The position numbers and the translations under genes were made by a program. Positions 8,547-16,394 of a DNA stretch of 41,850 bases are shown in pieces. A model generated the notes under the pieces. The model worked only from the letters and a program-made list of their open reading frames with translations. It searched no databases and was not told the DNA's origin. Each line of letters opens with the position of its first letter. The first letter of the stretch is position 1. The stretch is from Geosporobacter subterraneus DSM 17957 (GTDB lineage: Bacteria; Bacillota; Clostridia; Peptostreptococcales; Thermotaleaceae): the NCBI RefSeq assembly GCF_900142145.1, contig NZ_FQZV01000036.1, positions 1 through 41,850 of the forward strand. The letters are read 5' to 3'.

Positions 8547-9106
8547 AAGCAAGGGAAAAAATGATTGCAGTCACCACAGAGCTTATTAAACAGTATGGAG
8601 ATATCAGCAAAATTACAATCCGCGATATAGCTGAGCAGTCAGGAGTCGGCATCGGATTGATCAATTATCATTTTCAAACGAAGGAAAAGCTTATAGAGCT
8701 CTGTGTACAACGAATTGTAAACCAGTTGATAGATCAGTTTGAACCCTTATCCCATAGCCTGGATATGGAACCCATTGAAAGGTTGAGATGTATTTTCAAA
8801 TCAGCGGCTTCGTTTATCGTAGAAAATCCAGGAATATCTAGAATTTCAATGATAAATGATTTAACGGCAGGTTTTATTGGAGATAATAGCGATCAGGCAG
8901 CCAAGGTATATTTGAAAATCCTAAAAGAGGCCTATGGTGAATCTAAGACTGATCAAGAAATCTATATGATTATGCATATGCTCATGTCTTCAATGCAGGT
9001 CGCATTTTTGAGAAATAATGTGATAAAAAAACACACGGGTATAGATTTTGCCAATAGAGAAAAAATTGAGAAATTTATCGATAATATATTTGATTGTATT
9101 TTTTAG
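8528..9106 (+). CDS. TetR/AcrR family transcriptional regulator
   Basis: A 192-residue regulator. Residues about 8-55 are the TetR DNA-binding domain, with TIRDIAEQSGVGIGLINYHF as the helix-turn-helix and KEKLIELCVQRIV after it. The rest is an all-helical ligand-binding/dimer domain with no recognisable ligand. CACAGGAGG before the ATG is a good ribosome site inside the end of the sigma-factor gene. The overlap implies co-expression and suggests the pair controls a shared response, possibly including the small membrane proteins downstream. Confidence 0.88.
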   Translation: MAKSELEAREKMIAVTTELIKQYGDISKITIRDIAEQSGVGIGLINYHFQTKEKLIELCVQRIVNQLIDQFEPLSHSLDMEPIERLRCIFKSAASFIVENPGISRISMINDLTAGFIGDNSDQAAKVYLKILKEAYGESKTDQEIYMIMHMLMSSMQVAFLRNNVIKKHTGIDFANREKIEKFIDNIFDCIF

Positions 9107-9152
9107 GTACTGCAAGAGAAACAAGCAATATCAATTTATGAGGTGATATGAA

Positions 9153-9395
9153 ATGGAGTTTTTGATGGTGATGCTGATCTTTCCTGTCTTATCTTTTATA
9201 TTTGGAATCATAGGTCAAATACTGACAAGAAAAATCTATATCCCGGTATGTATAAGCTTTTTAGGATGGCTAATGGCAACTTTTTTAGTGTTTAATGAGA
9301 CTTTTTTAATATGGGTTTTTATTTATTCTGTATTAACGTTGCTAGGCAGTGGTTTAGCAGGTTTTCTTAAGAAAAAAGACACAAAAGGATTCTAG
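9153..9395 (+). CDS. Small membrane protein, DUF2651-like
   Basis: An 80-residue protein made of three hydrophobic helices (residues 3-22, 29-47, 51-70) and a Lys-rich cytosolic tail. The phrases FPVLSFIFGIIGQILTRKIY and FNETFLIWVFIYSVLT match the DUF2651 (Bacillus YbeF-like) family. GAGGTGATATGAAATGG gives a reasonable ribosome site. It lies 46 nt after the TetR gene and may be in the same transcript. Function unknown. Confidence 0.65.
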   Translation: MEFLMVMLIFPVLSFIFGIIGQILTRKIYIPVCISFLGWLMATFLVFNETFLIWVFIYSVLTLLGSGLAGFLKKKDTKGF

Positions 9396-9399
9396 CTAA

Positions 9400-9437
9400 G
9401 GCATGGGAATCTAAAGCTATTTTTTAGATCATATGCC
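9400..9437. terminator. Bidirectional terminator hairpin between convergent genes
   Basis: GGCAT...ATCTAAA pairs with TTTAGAT...ATGCC around the centre GCTATT. It sits between the convergent DUF2651-like and DUF4177 genes and overlaps the last codons of the latter. Confidence 0.5.
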
Positions 9438-9635
9438 AGCGAAATAGATATTATTTTGTTTTTCAAATATCAATTCACAATGGTTTGCTGCACCATAGCC
9501 GGATGTAGCAGGCGCAAATACCTGAACCAGACGCCAACCCTCCCTGGCGTGCCTTTCAATTACCTCGTGATGGTCTTCCTTAGGTTTTCTTCCCCAAGTA
9601 CTGAGATCAATTTTTACAAACTTATATTCGTACAT
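9429..9635 (-). CDS. DUF4177 domain protein
   Basis: A 68-residue cytosolic protein on the minus strand. It begins MYEYKFVKIDL, and continues through EVIERHAREGWRLVQVFAPA to CELIFEK, the strand-helix-strand pattern of DUF4177 (YEYKxV......L...A.EGW.LV.V......LIFE). Its ribosome site is weak. It is the only intact minus-strand gene in this part. The function of DUF4177 is unknown. Confidence 0.75.
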   Translation of the reverse strand: MYEYKFVKIDLSTWGRKPKEDHHEVIERHAREGWRLVQVFAPATSGYGAANHCELIFEKQNNIYFAGI

Positions 9636-9759
9636 AACTTTAGAAGTCTTAGGACAGGTAACCAGTATTTACAGTAATTTTTTTAAGGAATTGAGTCAAG
9701 AGACGACTAATCCTAAGGATCTTGTGCTCTAAGCTTGGCAATGGAGGGAGAGAATAGAG

Positions 9760-10209
9760 ATGAAGCTGGTATATCCTTTGCTGTTTGCGTTACATATATT
9801 TGTAGGAGTAGGAGCCCTATTTGGGGGTATGGCTGCTATTCTTAATCCTCAGGAGCCGCTGGGAATGCCGGTTGAGGCTTTGAAAAATGTGCCTTTTACC
9901 GATTATTTAATACCGGGAATTATTTTATTTACGATTATTGGCCTTGGAAATATCGGCAGTGCATTAACAATGCTTTTTAGATCAGGTTTTCAAGGCTATA
10001 TAAGCAGTATTTTCAGCTGGGCTTTAGTCATTTGGATTGTTGTCCAATGTATCATGCTGAAGGGAGTCCATTTTCTGCATGCATTATTCTTTATCATCGG
10101 GGTAATAGAAGCTGTTTTATCGATAATTGTTCTGTTTGAACAGCGTTTGTTCCCAACAAATATGCTCCTAAAGCTTTATCAAGAAATAGGAAAAGGGAAT
10201 CAAACTTAA
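9760..10209 (+). CDS. Four-helix membrane protein, unknown function
   Basis: A 149-residue protein with four hydrophobic segments (about residues 5-27, 48-72, 82-100, 104-126) and a short polar tail. GGAGGGAGAG precedes the ATG. It opens with FALHIFVGVGALFGGMAAIL and has a Gly-rich helix (IIGLGNIGSALTML), features seen in small DoxX-like or uncharacterised membrane proteins. I do not recognise the family with confidence. It may form a small cluster with the membrane peptide at 10288. Confidence 0.6.
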   Translation: MKLVYPLLFALHIFVGVGALFGGMAAILNPQEPLGMPVEALKNVPFTDYLIPGIILFTIIGLGNIGSALTMLFRSGFQGYISSIFSWALVIWIVVQCIMLKGVHFLHALFFIIGVIEAVLSIIVLFEQRLFPTNMLLKLYQEIGKGNQT

Positions 10210-10287
10210 AAGTTGATATACCGGAGTTTTTAATTGTATCCTGTACTAGACAACAGCAGAATAAGCCACGGATGAGGAGAGATTGAG

Positions 10288-10464
10288 ATGGCAGAGATAT
10301 TCTTAATCATAATCGGCATAGGTTATCTGATTTATAAGGTGGCCTTCGGAGTGCCTAAAGATATTAAAAAACTTGAAGATAAAGTTGACCTATTAAAATT
10401 GCATCTTCAGGAAATTGAACTTAAGTTAAATCAAATTGATAAAAAGCTAGACAGGAATGAATGA
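10288..10464 (+). CDS. Small membrane-anchored coiled-coil protein (58 aa)
   Basis: The ATG at 10288 follows GAGGAGAG at a good distance and opens a 58-residue frame ending at the TGA at 10462-10464. Residues 2-18 (AEIFLIIIGIGYLIYKV) form one membrane helix. The remainder is a charged amphipathic helix with leucines at heptad spacing (KKLEDKVDLLKLHLQEIELK), so a coiled coil is likely. No family recognised; a cytosolic-facing scaffold or toxin-like peptide cannot be told apart. Confidence 0.55.
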   Translation: MAEIFLIIIGIGYLIYKVAFGVPKDIKKLEDKVDLLKLHLQEIELKLNQIDKKLDRNE

Positions 10465-10657
10465 AGGTTTTCTGTCACTTCTTTATTGTAATAATCATAG
10501 GACGAATCCTTGCGGGAGGAATTTTGCTTTCATAAACCTTTTATTTTCAAGTGTTAGGGCAATGCCAATCGGAAGTGCTGTTATGCTGTTCTATGCTATG
10601 ATTACCATTTTTATTGCCAATGTGGCAAATTCTAGATCAAAAAATAATAAAGAATAG
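10457..10657 (+). CDS. Possible small hydrophobic protein, perhaps frameshifted
   Basis: An ATG at 10457 overlaps the stop of the preceding gene and opens 66 codons ending in a membrane helix (AVMLFYAMITIFIANVAN) and a polar tail. An alternative ATG at 10461 in another frame gives a short hydrophobic peptide (MKVFCHFFIVIIIGRILAGG, then 4 more residues). Joining the two frames would give a better two-helix membrane protein, so this may be one gene with a frameshift. No homologue recognised; low certainty. Confidence 0.25.
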   Translation: MNEGFLSLLYCNNHRTNPCGRNFAFINLLFSSVRAMPIGSAVMLFYAMITIFIANVANSRSKNNKE

Positions 10658-10733
10658 AATTTTGTGTAATAAGAATTATCCTTATTTTGCAGGGTGCAAT
10701 GATGAAAAAAGTGCTTCTAGTTATTTGTGCGTC

Positions 10734-10858
10734 ATAAGGCTGAACCACGGAGGCGTGGTTCCCTACCGTTGAAATATGTCATTTATGGGTAGTGGCGGGT
10801 TTCCATGCCCGCCATCAAGGTTTTATCTATTCGGTTGGGCACGGAGACCCAACCCTAC
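10734..10858 (+). repeat. Dispersed repeat family A, copy 1
   Basis: About 125 bp that recur inverted at 39226-39346 with roughly 85% identity by eye. Internal palindromes are GAACCACGGAGGCGTGGTTCC, broken here as GAACCACG/CGTGGTTC, and GGCGGGTTTCCATGCCCGCC, plus GGTTGGG/CCCAACC. A related GTAGGGTCGGTGGACC segment follows at about 10887. The rest of the gene-free stretch 10658-11200 shows nothing else clear. Confidence 0.8.
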
Positions 10859-11200
10859 ATCAGAACCCTGCTATTCTGCTGGTCTGTAGGGTCGGTGGAC
10901 CCGGTCCGACCGCTAATGCCGCATTATTCCCATTAAATGTCGCAGTTACAGGGCAGAATAATAAATATGATGGCTGATCATTTACTTTTTATAACTGCAT
11001 AAACGTCCATTCTATTATATCGAACAGCTGTGAACTAGCCTAATATCAAGAGTCTAATGGATATATGATGTTAACTTCAAAATGTATCCAACTGCATGGT
11101 AAATCTATCGAATAGAGAGCACATGCCTGTAGCACAGAATTCATAGTAATAGCAATAGAATTCCTTCGCATATAATGAAATATGCAGAGGAGGGATTCAA

Positions 11201-11965
11201 TTGAAAAAGTGGTTCTTGTGGACAATGATTTGTCTGACCTGTGTAACATTGTTATTATACAGTGGCAAGTTTTTTACATATACAGGGAATAAAGTAAAGC
11301 TGAATATTCCTATTCGAATCTCTCAAGAAAATGAATATGTAGCTTGGGAAGAACAGGTTATACGTGATAATCCCGATTATAATGCTCTAGCAATATTCGT
11401 GGATATTTATGAAAACACGCTGACTCTATTTGACTATGAGAAAAACGAGATCTTAAGAGAATACGATATAGCCATTGACAGCAATTCCGCTGCACTACCG
11501 ATCGGAACGTGGCAAGTAGAAGCAAAAGGTAAATGGAAAGATGGATTCGGCCCAAGGTGGATGGGCCTAAATGTACCCTGGGGTAATTATGGAATACATG
11601 GTCTTACCAATGCATCCGACGATGGTATCGTGATTGCCAGTGGATGTATTCAAATGGGCAACGCAGATGTAGAAGAACTGTACAGTATGATTAAGGTAGG
11701 TACTACTGTTTTTGTTCATGGTGGTGTGTTCGGTCCCTTTGATCATGGCTTCCGTACAATAAAACCGGGCGATCGCGGTGCCGATGTATATGCAGTACAA
11801 AAACAGATGAAGCAAGCAGGTTATTATCCCCATGAGATTGACGGGATATACGGGGAGAATATGAAAGAGCTAGTTAAGAAATTCAGGAAAGACAATAGAA
11901 TGCAGGAAAGCTATGATATTGATGAAGAATTTTATAATACGCTGGGAATAGAACTCTTTGAATAA
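11201..11965 (+). CDS. L,D-transpeptidase (YkuD) with C-terminal peptidoglycan-binding domain
   Basis: A 254-residue envelope enzyme expected to form or edit 3-3 peptidoglycan cross-links. A TTG start at 11201 follows GGAGGG. Residues 5-21 form the membrane anchor. The YkuD domain spans about 62-175, with H133 (YGIHGLTN) and catalytic C149 in ASGCIQM; most relatives have SHGC, so the residue before Gly is Ser rather than His. Residues about 187-250 are a PG_binding_1 domain (GDRGADVYAVQKQMKQAGYY). It has its own terminator and may act during sporulation or wall stress. Confidence 0.88.
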   Translation: MKKWFLWTMICLTCVTLLLYSGKFFTYTGNKVKLNIPIRISQENEYVAWEEQVIRDNPDYNALAIFVDIYENTLTLFDYEKNEILREYDIAIDSNSAALPIGTWQVEAKGKWKDGFGPRWMGLNVPWGNYGIHGLTNASDDGIVIASGCIQMGNADVEELYSMIKVGTTVFVHGGVFGPFDHGFRTIKPGDRGADVYAVQKQMKQAGYYPHEIDGIYGENMKELVKKFRKDNRMQESYDIDEEFYNTLGIELFE

Positions 11966-11966
11966 A

Positions 11967-12000
11967 GTTTCTGTAAAGATTTACAGAAACTTTTAATTTT
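11967..12000 (+). terminator. Intrinsic terminator of the L,D-transpeptidase gene
   Basis: AGTTTCTGTAAA (11967-11978), loop GA, TTTACAGAAACT (11981-11992), then TTTAATTTTT. Confidence 0.85.
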
Positions 12001-12059
12001 TATCCTAGCCTGATGAATCTCCACATATAATCTTATAGGGATTCAAAGGAGGGAATGTA

Positions 12060-13169
12060 GTGTACTTATCAATATACAGAAAAAAACCGTTAGCTCGGCT
12101 GCTGCTTATTTTCACTGTCTTAGCAGTGTTGACATCAGGGGGATACTATCTAAATAGGCTCACACAGGCGGTATCTGCTGAAGTAGAAGAAGAGTTGGAA
12201 GATGTAATTATGCAGATTTTCATTCGAAGAAGTCAGGCTATGCTTCAAAAAGATCAAACTGCTCTAGAAACCCTATATGACCAGGATACGAAGCTTGGCA
12301 TATGGGCACTGGAATTTGAAAAGAAAAAGATGAAGTATCTTCACGACTGGGCTGATAAGCAGGGTGTGAGATTTGTTAATATCGGAGCGAAGACAGTTCT
12401 CAGAAGTGTCAAAGAAAAAGAATCCATATACAAGTGCAATCTTTTAGTGTCTACAACCTATCAATATGTATATGTGGATGATCCTTTAACTGTAAACACT
12501 TTTCGAATTGGCACCTATCATTCGCTGGATATGATTAAAAATGAGAACCAGCAATGGCTTATTCGAAAAGAATGGTATTCTGATCCCTTTTCCAATTCAT
12601 TGTATTTAGCGCAAGAAAAAAGGGAGAATATACGTGAGTATATCCTTGCACAAAAACCAGATCCGACGCCTTTAATGGAAAGAAGAGCTAATGCTATGAC
12701 TTATGCGGACCAATACGCAGGGGCAGCAAAGGAAAGTGATTTTGGATATAATAAAAAATATAAAAATTATAATCCCTACGGCGGAGACTGTGCCAACTAT
12801 GCCTCCCAAATTCTATATGAAGGAGGAAAATTTAAGAAAACCTCTGCCTGGAATTATGAGAAAGGCGGCAGTAAGGCCTGGGTGAACGCGGAGGCATTCA
12901 AAAACTACATGCTTTACAGCGGAAGAGCATCCTTGGTTGCCCATGGTACTTATGAAAAAGTCTATAAGGCAGCCTATCAGTTAAAGCCTGGAGATTTTGT
13001 AGCCTATGAGAAAGGTGGAAAAGTAATACATATCTCTGTAATATCAGGAGCGGATACAAAAGGCTCTGTACTGGTTAATTCTCATAATACAGACAGGTAT
13101 AGAGTTCCATGGGATTTGGGGTGGAGCGATAAAGGAATCAAATTTTGGCTGGTGCATGTACATTTCTAG
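12060..13169 (+). CDS. Amidase_6 domain protein (putative exported amidase)
   Basis: A 369-residue protein with a GTG start at 12060 behind AAAGGAGGG. Residues 11-29 anchor it in the membrane. Residues about 40-190 are an uncharacterised extracellular region with a nuclear-transport-factor-like feel. Residues about 208-369 are the Amidase_6 (NlpC/P60-like) domain: C244 in GGDCANYASQILYEGG, H324 in VIHISVI, and H342 in NSHNTDRY are the likely catalytic and structural residues. Such proteins in clostridia often act on wall peptides or in sporulation. It follows the L,D-transpeptidase, so the pair suggests a cell-wall theme. Confidence 0.82.
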   Translation: MYLSIYRKKPLARLLLIFTVLAVLTSGGYYLNRLTQAVSAEVEEELEDVIMQIFIRRSQAMLQKDQTALETLYDQDTKLGIWALEFEKKKMKYLHDWADKQGVRFVNIGAKTVLRSVKEKESIYKCNLLVSTTYQYVYVDDPLTVNTFRIGTYHSLDMIKNENQQWLIRKEWYSDPFSNSLYLAQEKRENIREYILAQKPDPTPLMERRANAMTYADQYAGAAKESDFGYNKKYKNYNPYGGDCANYASQILYEGGKFKKTSAWNYEKGGSKAWVNAEAFKNYMLYSGRASLVAHGTYEKVYKAAYQLKPGDFVAYEKGGKVIHISVISGADTKGSVLVNSHNTDRYRVPWDLGWSDKGIKFWLVHVHF

Positions 13170-13328
13170 GTAGAACCTAATACTTATAAAAGCATAGGCC
13201 ATATAAGTTATCCCATTTACGATTGACATGAGTATCCCAGGGTAAATATCTTAAAAAGCAAAGAATTTCTGTCTGCAGCAACTAAAAAATCCGCTTAAGG
13301 TATTGTAAACGGAGAGGAGGAAAGGCCT

Positions 13329-13682
13329 ATGCCTTGGTGTCCGAAGTGTAGTACCGAGTACCGTAATGGGTATGAGAAATGTCATGATTGTAAGGTGTCA
13401 CTGGTGCAGGATGAGCCAATAATAAAAAAAGAGTCTACGCCGACTAGGAACGGGAACTGGGTTTTGTTAACTACAGCCCATGGAGTAGAAGCGAGTTTGA
13501 TGGTTAGCCTGTTAAGTGACAATAACATACCTCCTTTCACAAAACAGCGAGGAATTGACTCTTATCTACAAATCGTAACGGGAGTATCGAATAATGTAGA
13601 AATATATGTACGAGAAGGTGATTTGTGTAGGGCCCAGGAACTGATCGAGGTGATGTTAAACCCAATAGAACCTGAGATCTAG
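13329..13682 (+). CDS. Zinc-ribbon plus DUF2007-like protein
   Basis: A 117-residue soluble protein. Residues 1-21 hold a zinc ribbon (CPKCSTEYRNGYEKCHDC, two CxxC pairs). Residues about 43-115 look like DUF2007, an alpha/beta domain with LLTTAHGVEASLMVSLLSDN and ending in a helix that begins RAQELIEVML. DUF2007 proteins are sometimes described as PII-like signal-transducing proteins, but no role is proven. AGGAGGAAAGG precedes the ATG. It is monocistronic with a strong terminator. Confidence 0.75.
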   Translation: MPWCPKCSTEYRNGYEKCHDCKVSLVQDEPIIKKESTPTRNGNWVLLTTAHGVEASLMVSLLSDNNIPPFTKQRGIDSYLQIVTGVSNNVEIYVREGDLCRAQELIEVMLNPIEPEI

Positions 13683-13698
13683 CATAAGAAGCATAAGA

Positions 13699-13758
13699 AA
13701 AAAATACTGGTTTAAAAGCTTTTACTTTTGAAGTCAGCTTTTGAACTAGTATTTTTTT
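13699..13758 (+). terminator. Intrinsic terminator after the zinc-ribbon protein
   Basis: AAAAAATACTGGTTTAAAAG plus CT (13699-13720) pairs with AGCTTTTGAACTAGTATT plus a T run (13736-13758). The A and T ends make it possibly bidirectional. Confidence 0.8.
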
Positions 13759-13942
13759 AAATGTTGTTCAAGTAATTACTTGAAATGTAAAAGACAGAAG
13801 TTCATACTCCAAGTTAAAAGTGCTTTGTTGTGTTCATGGGAAAAGATTAAGTATAAGAATTTAATTCATGAACCTTGTATAATAACTGCCCTACACACAA
13901 TAATATTTATAGAATAAGCTTCATTAAAAAGGAGAGAAAATA

Positions 13943-14161
13943 ATGACAAAGATTAAAGTGTGTCAAAATAATTATGGCTATGACACGAATGAAGTAATTG
14001 AAAAGATTAAAGATGAAAGACCTGAGATTGAGATTGAAGTAGCGGCCTGCTGGGGATACTGTGACGATTGTGCCTCGGGGCCTTATGTTTTTGTAGATGA
14101 TGAAATGGTACAAGCCGATTCTCCAGAGGATTTATATGAATCCATATTAGAAACACTATAA
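13943..14161 (+). CDS. DUF1450 family protein (YuzB-like)
   Basis: A 72-residue soluble protein with the signature CQNN at residues 7-10 and CWGYCDDCASGPYVFVD at about 34-50. These four conserved cysteines define the DUF1450/YuzB family, which looks like a small thioredoxin-fold or metal-binding protein of unknown role. AAAGGAGAG precedes the ATG. It stands alone upstream of the manganese riboswitch. Confidence 0.82.
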   Translation: MTKIKVCQNNYGYDTNEVIEKIKDERPEIEIEVAACWGYCDDCASGPYVFVDDEMVQADSPEDLYESILETL

Positions 14162-14185
14162 AAGAAATATCCATTTCAGCATCCA

Positions 14186-14214
14186 TTGCAAAACAGGGAA
14201 GCCTATGATATAAT
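14186..14214 (+). promoter_or_regulatory. Vegetative promoter of the riboswitch transcript
   Basis: TTGCAA (14186-14191), 17 nt, TATAAT (14209-14214). Transcription would start near 14221, just before the riboswitch. Confidence 0.8.
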
Positions 14215-14231
14215 ACAACCGATTGGACGAT

Positions 14232-14366
14232 AAAGGGGAGTAGCAAGTGATTTTCACTAGATAAAGTCAACATGCTGGCGATGTGCCTGGCTTTATCCCA
14301 CTGGATGGATGCGAGACCTTTAACGTGAGTGCATTATTTTTTGCCTCAGGTTAAGGGTCTTTTCTT
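14232..14366 (+). ncRNA. yybP-ykoY manganese riboswitch with terminator
   Basis: The leader has the family's key segments: AAAGGGGAGTAGC at 14232 and GCGAGACCTTTAACG at 14311. The expression platform is a terminator: AGACCTTTAAC (14314-14324) pairs with GTTAAGGGTCT (14350-14360) followed by TTTCTTG. In this class Mn2+ binding stabilises the aptamer and lets transcription continue into an exporter gene. The downstream gene is a GDT1-type cation exporter, exactly the expected partner. Confidence 0.88.
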
Positions 14367-14424
14367 GTATCTTTATCAGAAATATCATTTTTAAAAGAAA
14401 TCAACAATACTGGAGGTATGTTAC

Positions 14425-14748
14425 ATGAACTGGAAGCTTTCTTTTGTGGCCTTTACAATGCTTTTTTTAGCTGAACTGGGAGATAAGACACAGTTAGCTG
14501 TATTTACCCTGACGACCCAGCATAAGCAGCCCTTGCCGATTTTTATAGGTGCATCTCTGGCTTTGACGCTGGTAACATTTATTGCTGCATACTTCGGTAA
14601 CTACATCACTAGATATGTACCAATTCCTATACTTCATACAGTGGCGGGACTTTTATTTTTTGGTATGGGTATACTGGTTTTAAAGGAAGCATTGCCAGTG
14701 TTTTGGACAACCTATGCAAAGAAGTTCTTATTAGGAAGAATAAATTAA
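14425..14748 (+). CDS. GDT1/TMEM165-family Mn2+/Ca2+ exporter, half-size
   Basis: A 107-residue membrane protein with three hydrophobic segments. It carries the family signature ELGDKTQ at residues 17-23, whose acidic residues bind cation in the transport path. Full-length members have two such repeats; this one has a single copy, so it must dimerise or pair with another half-size protein. ACTGGAGG lies before the ATG. Being behind the yybP-ykoY riboswitch, it is most likely a manganese-induced Mn2+ exporter. Confidence 0.85.
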   Translation: MNWKLSFVAFTMLFLAELGDKTQLAVFTLTTQHKQPLPIFIGASLALTLVTFIAAYFGNYITRYVPIPILHTVAGLLFFGMGILVLKEALPVFWTTYAKKFLLGRIN

Positions 14749-14851
14749 GATATATCTTGGGATTTTTCGGGTAGAAATGAATATGACGAGTCTAATGAAT
14801 ATAGATAAATACAGGACTTGTCCTATGAATATATAAAGGAGTTGAGGGATT

Positions 14852-15382
14852 TTGGAAAAGAGAATAATTGAGTTTCCGCAGCACGCAGAGAAGTTATTGG
14901 AAGTTCTAAAAAGCGGCCGGGTACTGCTAGTAGCACAGGGACATGAAGGGAAGCCTAACCCCATGACCATTGCATGGGGCAGCATCATGTTTGCATGGGG
15001 TAAACCTATATTTGTGGCGATGGTCAGAGATTCCAGACATACCTATAAGCTCTTAGAGGAGAGCAATCATTTCACAGTAAATTTCTTCGATGAAGGATAC
15101 AACAAAGCTATGGGCTTTTGTGGAACAAAATCAGGTCGTGACTATGACAAGTTTAAAGAGACAAATTTGACACCTATCAAAGCAAAGGCTGTAGATTCTC
15201 CTGTCATTGAAGAAGCCTTTCTACATATGGAATGTAAGGTTGTATATAAACAGGAAATGAATCCAGAGGCATTAGATCCATCTATATTGGCAGCCCACTA
15301 TCCAAAGGATGTAGCTGAAAAAACCTATCATACCTTATATTATGGGGAGATTGTAGAAATGTATGGGAACATAGCCCAATAA
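14852..15382 (+). CDS. Flavin reductase / flavoredoxin-like FMN-binding protein
   Basis: A 176-residue cytosolic protein of the flavin-reductase-like split-barrel family. Typical segments are NPMTIAWGSIMFAWGKPIF, the FMN-phosphate region VRDSRHTYKLLEESNHFTVN and GFCGTKSGRDYDKF. Relatives reduce flavins or carry electrons as flavoredoxins. The start is a TTG at 14852 with AAAGGAG upstream. The electron partner is unknown. Terminated by its own hairpin. Confidence 0.85.
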   Translation: MEKRIIEFPQHAEKLLEVLKSGRVLLVAQGHEGKPNPMTIAWGSIMFAWGKPIFVAMVRDSRHTYKLLEESNHFTVNFFDEGYNKAMGFCGTKSGRDYDKFKETNLTPIKAKAVDSPVIEEAFLHMECKVVYKQEMNPEALDPSILAAHYPKDVAEKTYHTLYYGEIVEMYGNIAQ

Positions 15383-15396
15383 GAGTTGTAAAAAAA

Positions 15397-15428
15397 GGCT
15401 GCAGAAAAAGTAAAATCTGCAGTCTTTT
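15397..15428 (+). terminator. Intrinsic terminator after the flavin reductase
   Basis: GGCTGCAGA (15397-15405) pairs with TCTGCAGTC (15416-15424), followed by TTTTAG. Confidence 0.75.
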
Positions 15429-15550
15429 AGCATATTATTACGGAAATGATTAGAAGTCACCATGATTCTACACGAAAGAAATGCATGCATGCCTGCTAAT
15501 TTATGATATACTACCTATAGAGTAAAGCATGCAGGGAGTGTATAAAAACT

Positions 15551-16225
15551 ATGTTCGAAAAAGTACTACTGTCAGAGAAAGTAGCGAATAATATAAAGAA
15601 GATGATTATCGATCATGAACTAAAGCCCGGTGATAAGCTGCCAAATGAGATAGATTTAGCAGAAAAGCTCAATGTTAGCAGATCTACTATTCGAGAGGCG
15701 ATCAAAATTCTTATTTCTATGAATATTTTAGAGATCCGTAGAGGAAAGGGTACTTTTGTTTGTGAAAAGCCTGGGATTGCAGCCGATCCATTAGGGGTTA
15801 CCTTCATGAATAAGAAGGATCTGCTCCTGTACCTGTTTGAAACCAGGCTGATTATTGAGCCTGAGATGGCAGCGCTGGCTGCTGAACGGGCTTCACAAAA
15901 GAATCTGGACAGGCTGCAGACGGTATTCCACAAAATGAAAGAAGAAATCCTGCAAGGTAAAGATCATACAGAAACGGATATAAGCTTTCACAACATTATT
16001 GCGAAGAGTACGCAAAATCCTATTATTCAAAGAATTGTACCGATTATTAACGATTCCATTAAAGAAGGCTACCAGGAGACTAAGGATATTCCGGAAAGCG
16101 GAGAAAAGGTAATTATATACCATGAGAAAGTATTGGAGGCCATTCTCCAAAAATCCCCTCAACAGGCCAAACATTATATGCGTGAACATATCTTAAATGG
16201 TATGGAGCAAATATCGAGAAAGTAG
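15551..16225 (+). CDS. GntR family regulator, FCD (FadR-type) subgroup; probable uronate/KDG regulator
   Basis: A 224-residue transcription factor. Residues about 5-75 form the winged helix (HELKPGDKLPNEIDLAEKLN, SRSTIREAI, RRGKGTFV). Residues about 85-215 are the all-helical FCD ligand-binding domain, which often binds an organic acid with a metal (the histidines in ISFHNIIAK and YHEKVLEAI are candidates). It directly precedes kdgA-kdgK, so control of ketodeoxygluconate metabolism is likely. A terminator separates it from those genes. AGATATCAG-like half-sites near 16570 (GACATCAGACAAC) could be its operator, which I rate as a guess. Confidence 0.85.
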   Translation: MFEKVLLSEKVANNIKKMIIDHELKPGDKLPNEIDLAEKLNVSRSTIREAIKILISMNILEIRRGKGTFVCEKPGIAADPLGVTFMNKKDLLLYLFETRLIIEPEMAALAAERASQKNLDRLQTVFHKMKEEILQGKDHTETDISFHNIIAKSTQNPIIQRIVPIINDSIKEGYQETKDIPESGEKVIIYHEKVLEAILQKSPQQAKHYMREHILNGMEQISRK

Positions 16226-16293
16226 AAAATTGCCAAGTAGATACTGTTCCTTTAGATGAATGCTATAGTAACAAATTGAATAAGTTATCCAAT

Positions 16294-16323
16294 AAAAAAA
16301 GGTGCTGATCAGCACCTTTTTTT
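16294..16323 (+). terminator. Intrinsic terminator of the GntR gene
   Basis: AAAAAAAGGTGCTGA pairs with TCAGCACCTTTTTTT with almost no loop; strong and symmetric. Confidence 0.9.
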
Positions 16324-16384
16324 GTCTAGGGAATTTACTGTTTTATAATTGCAGATCATTTATAAAACAGTAAATTCCCTAGAC
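16324..16384. repeat. Perfect 24-bp inverted repeat
   Basis: GTCTAGGGAATTTACTGTTT plus TATA (16324-16347) is exactly mirrored at 16361-16384 around a 13-nt centre. It lies between the GntR terminator and a family B repeat, so it is probably part of a mobile or decayed mobile element rather than a regulatory site. Confidence 0.75.
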
Positions 16385-16394
16385 AATGGGGTTT

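Noticed and set aside
9456-9677. Plus-strand frame opposite the DUF4177 gene
   Set aside because: The minus-strand product matches a known family, the plus-strand one does not.
10792-10977. Frame encoding MAGFHARHQGFIYSVGHGDP, similar to one at 39010-39288 on the other strand
   Set aside because: Both lie inside family A repeats; the shared protein is a by-product of the repeat, not a gene family.
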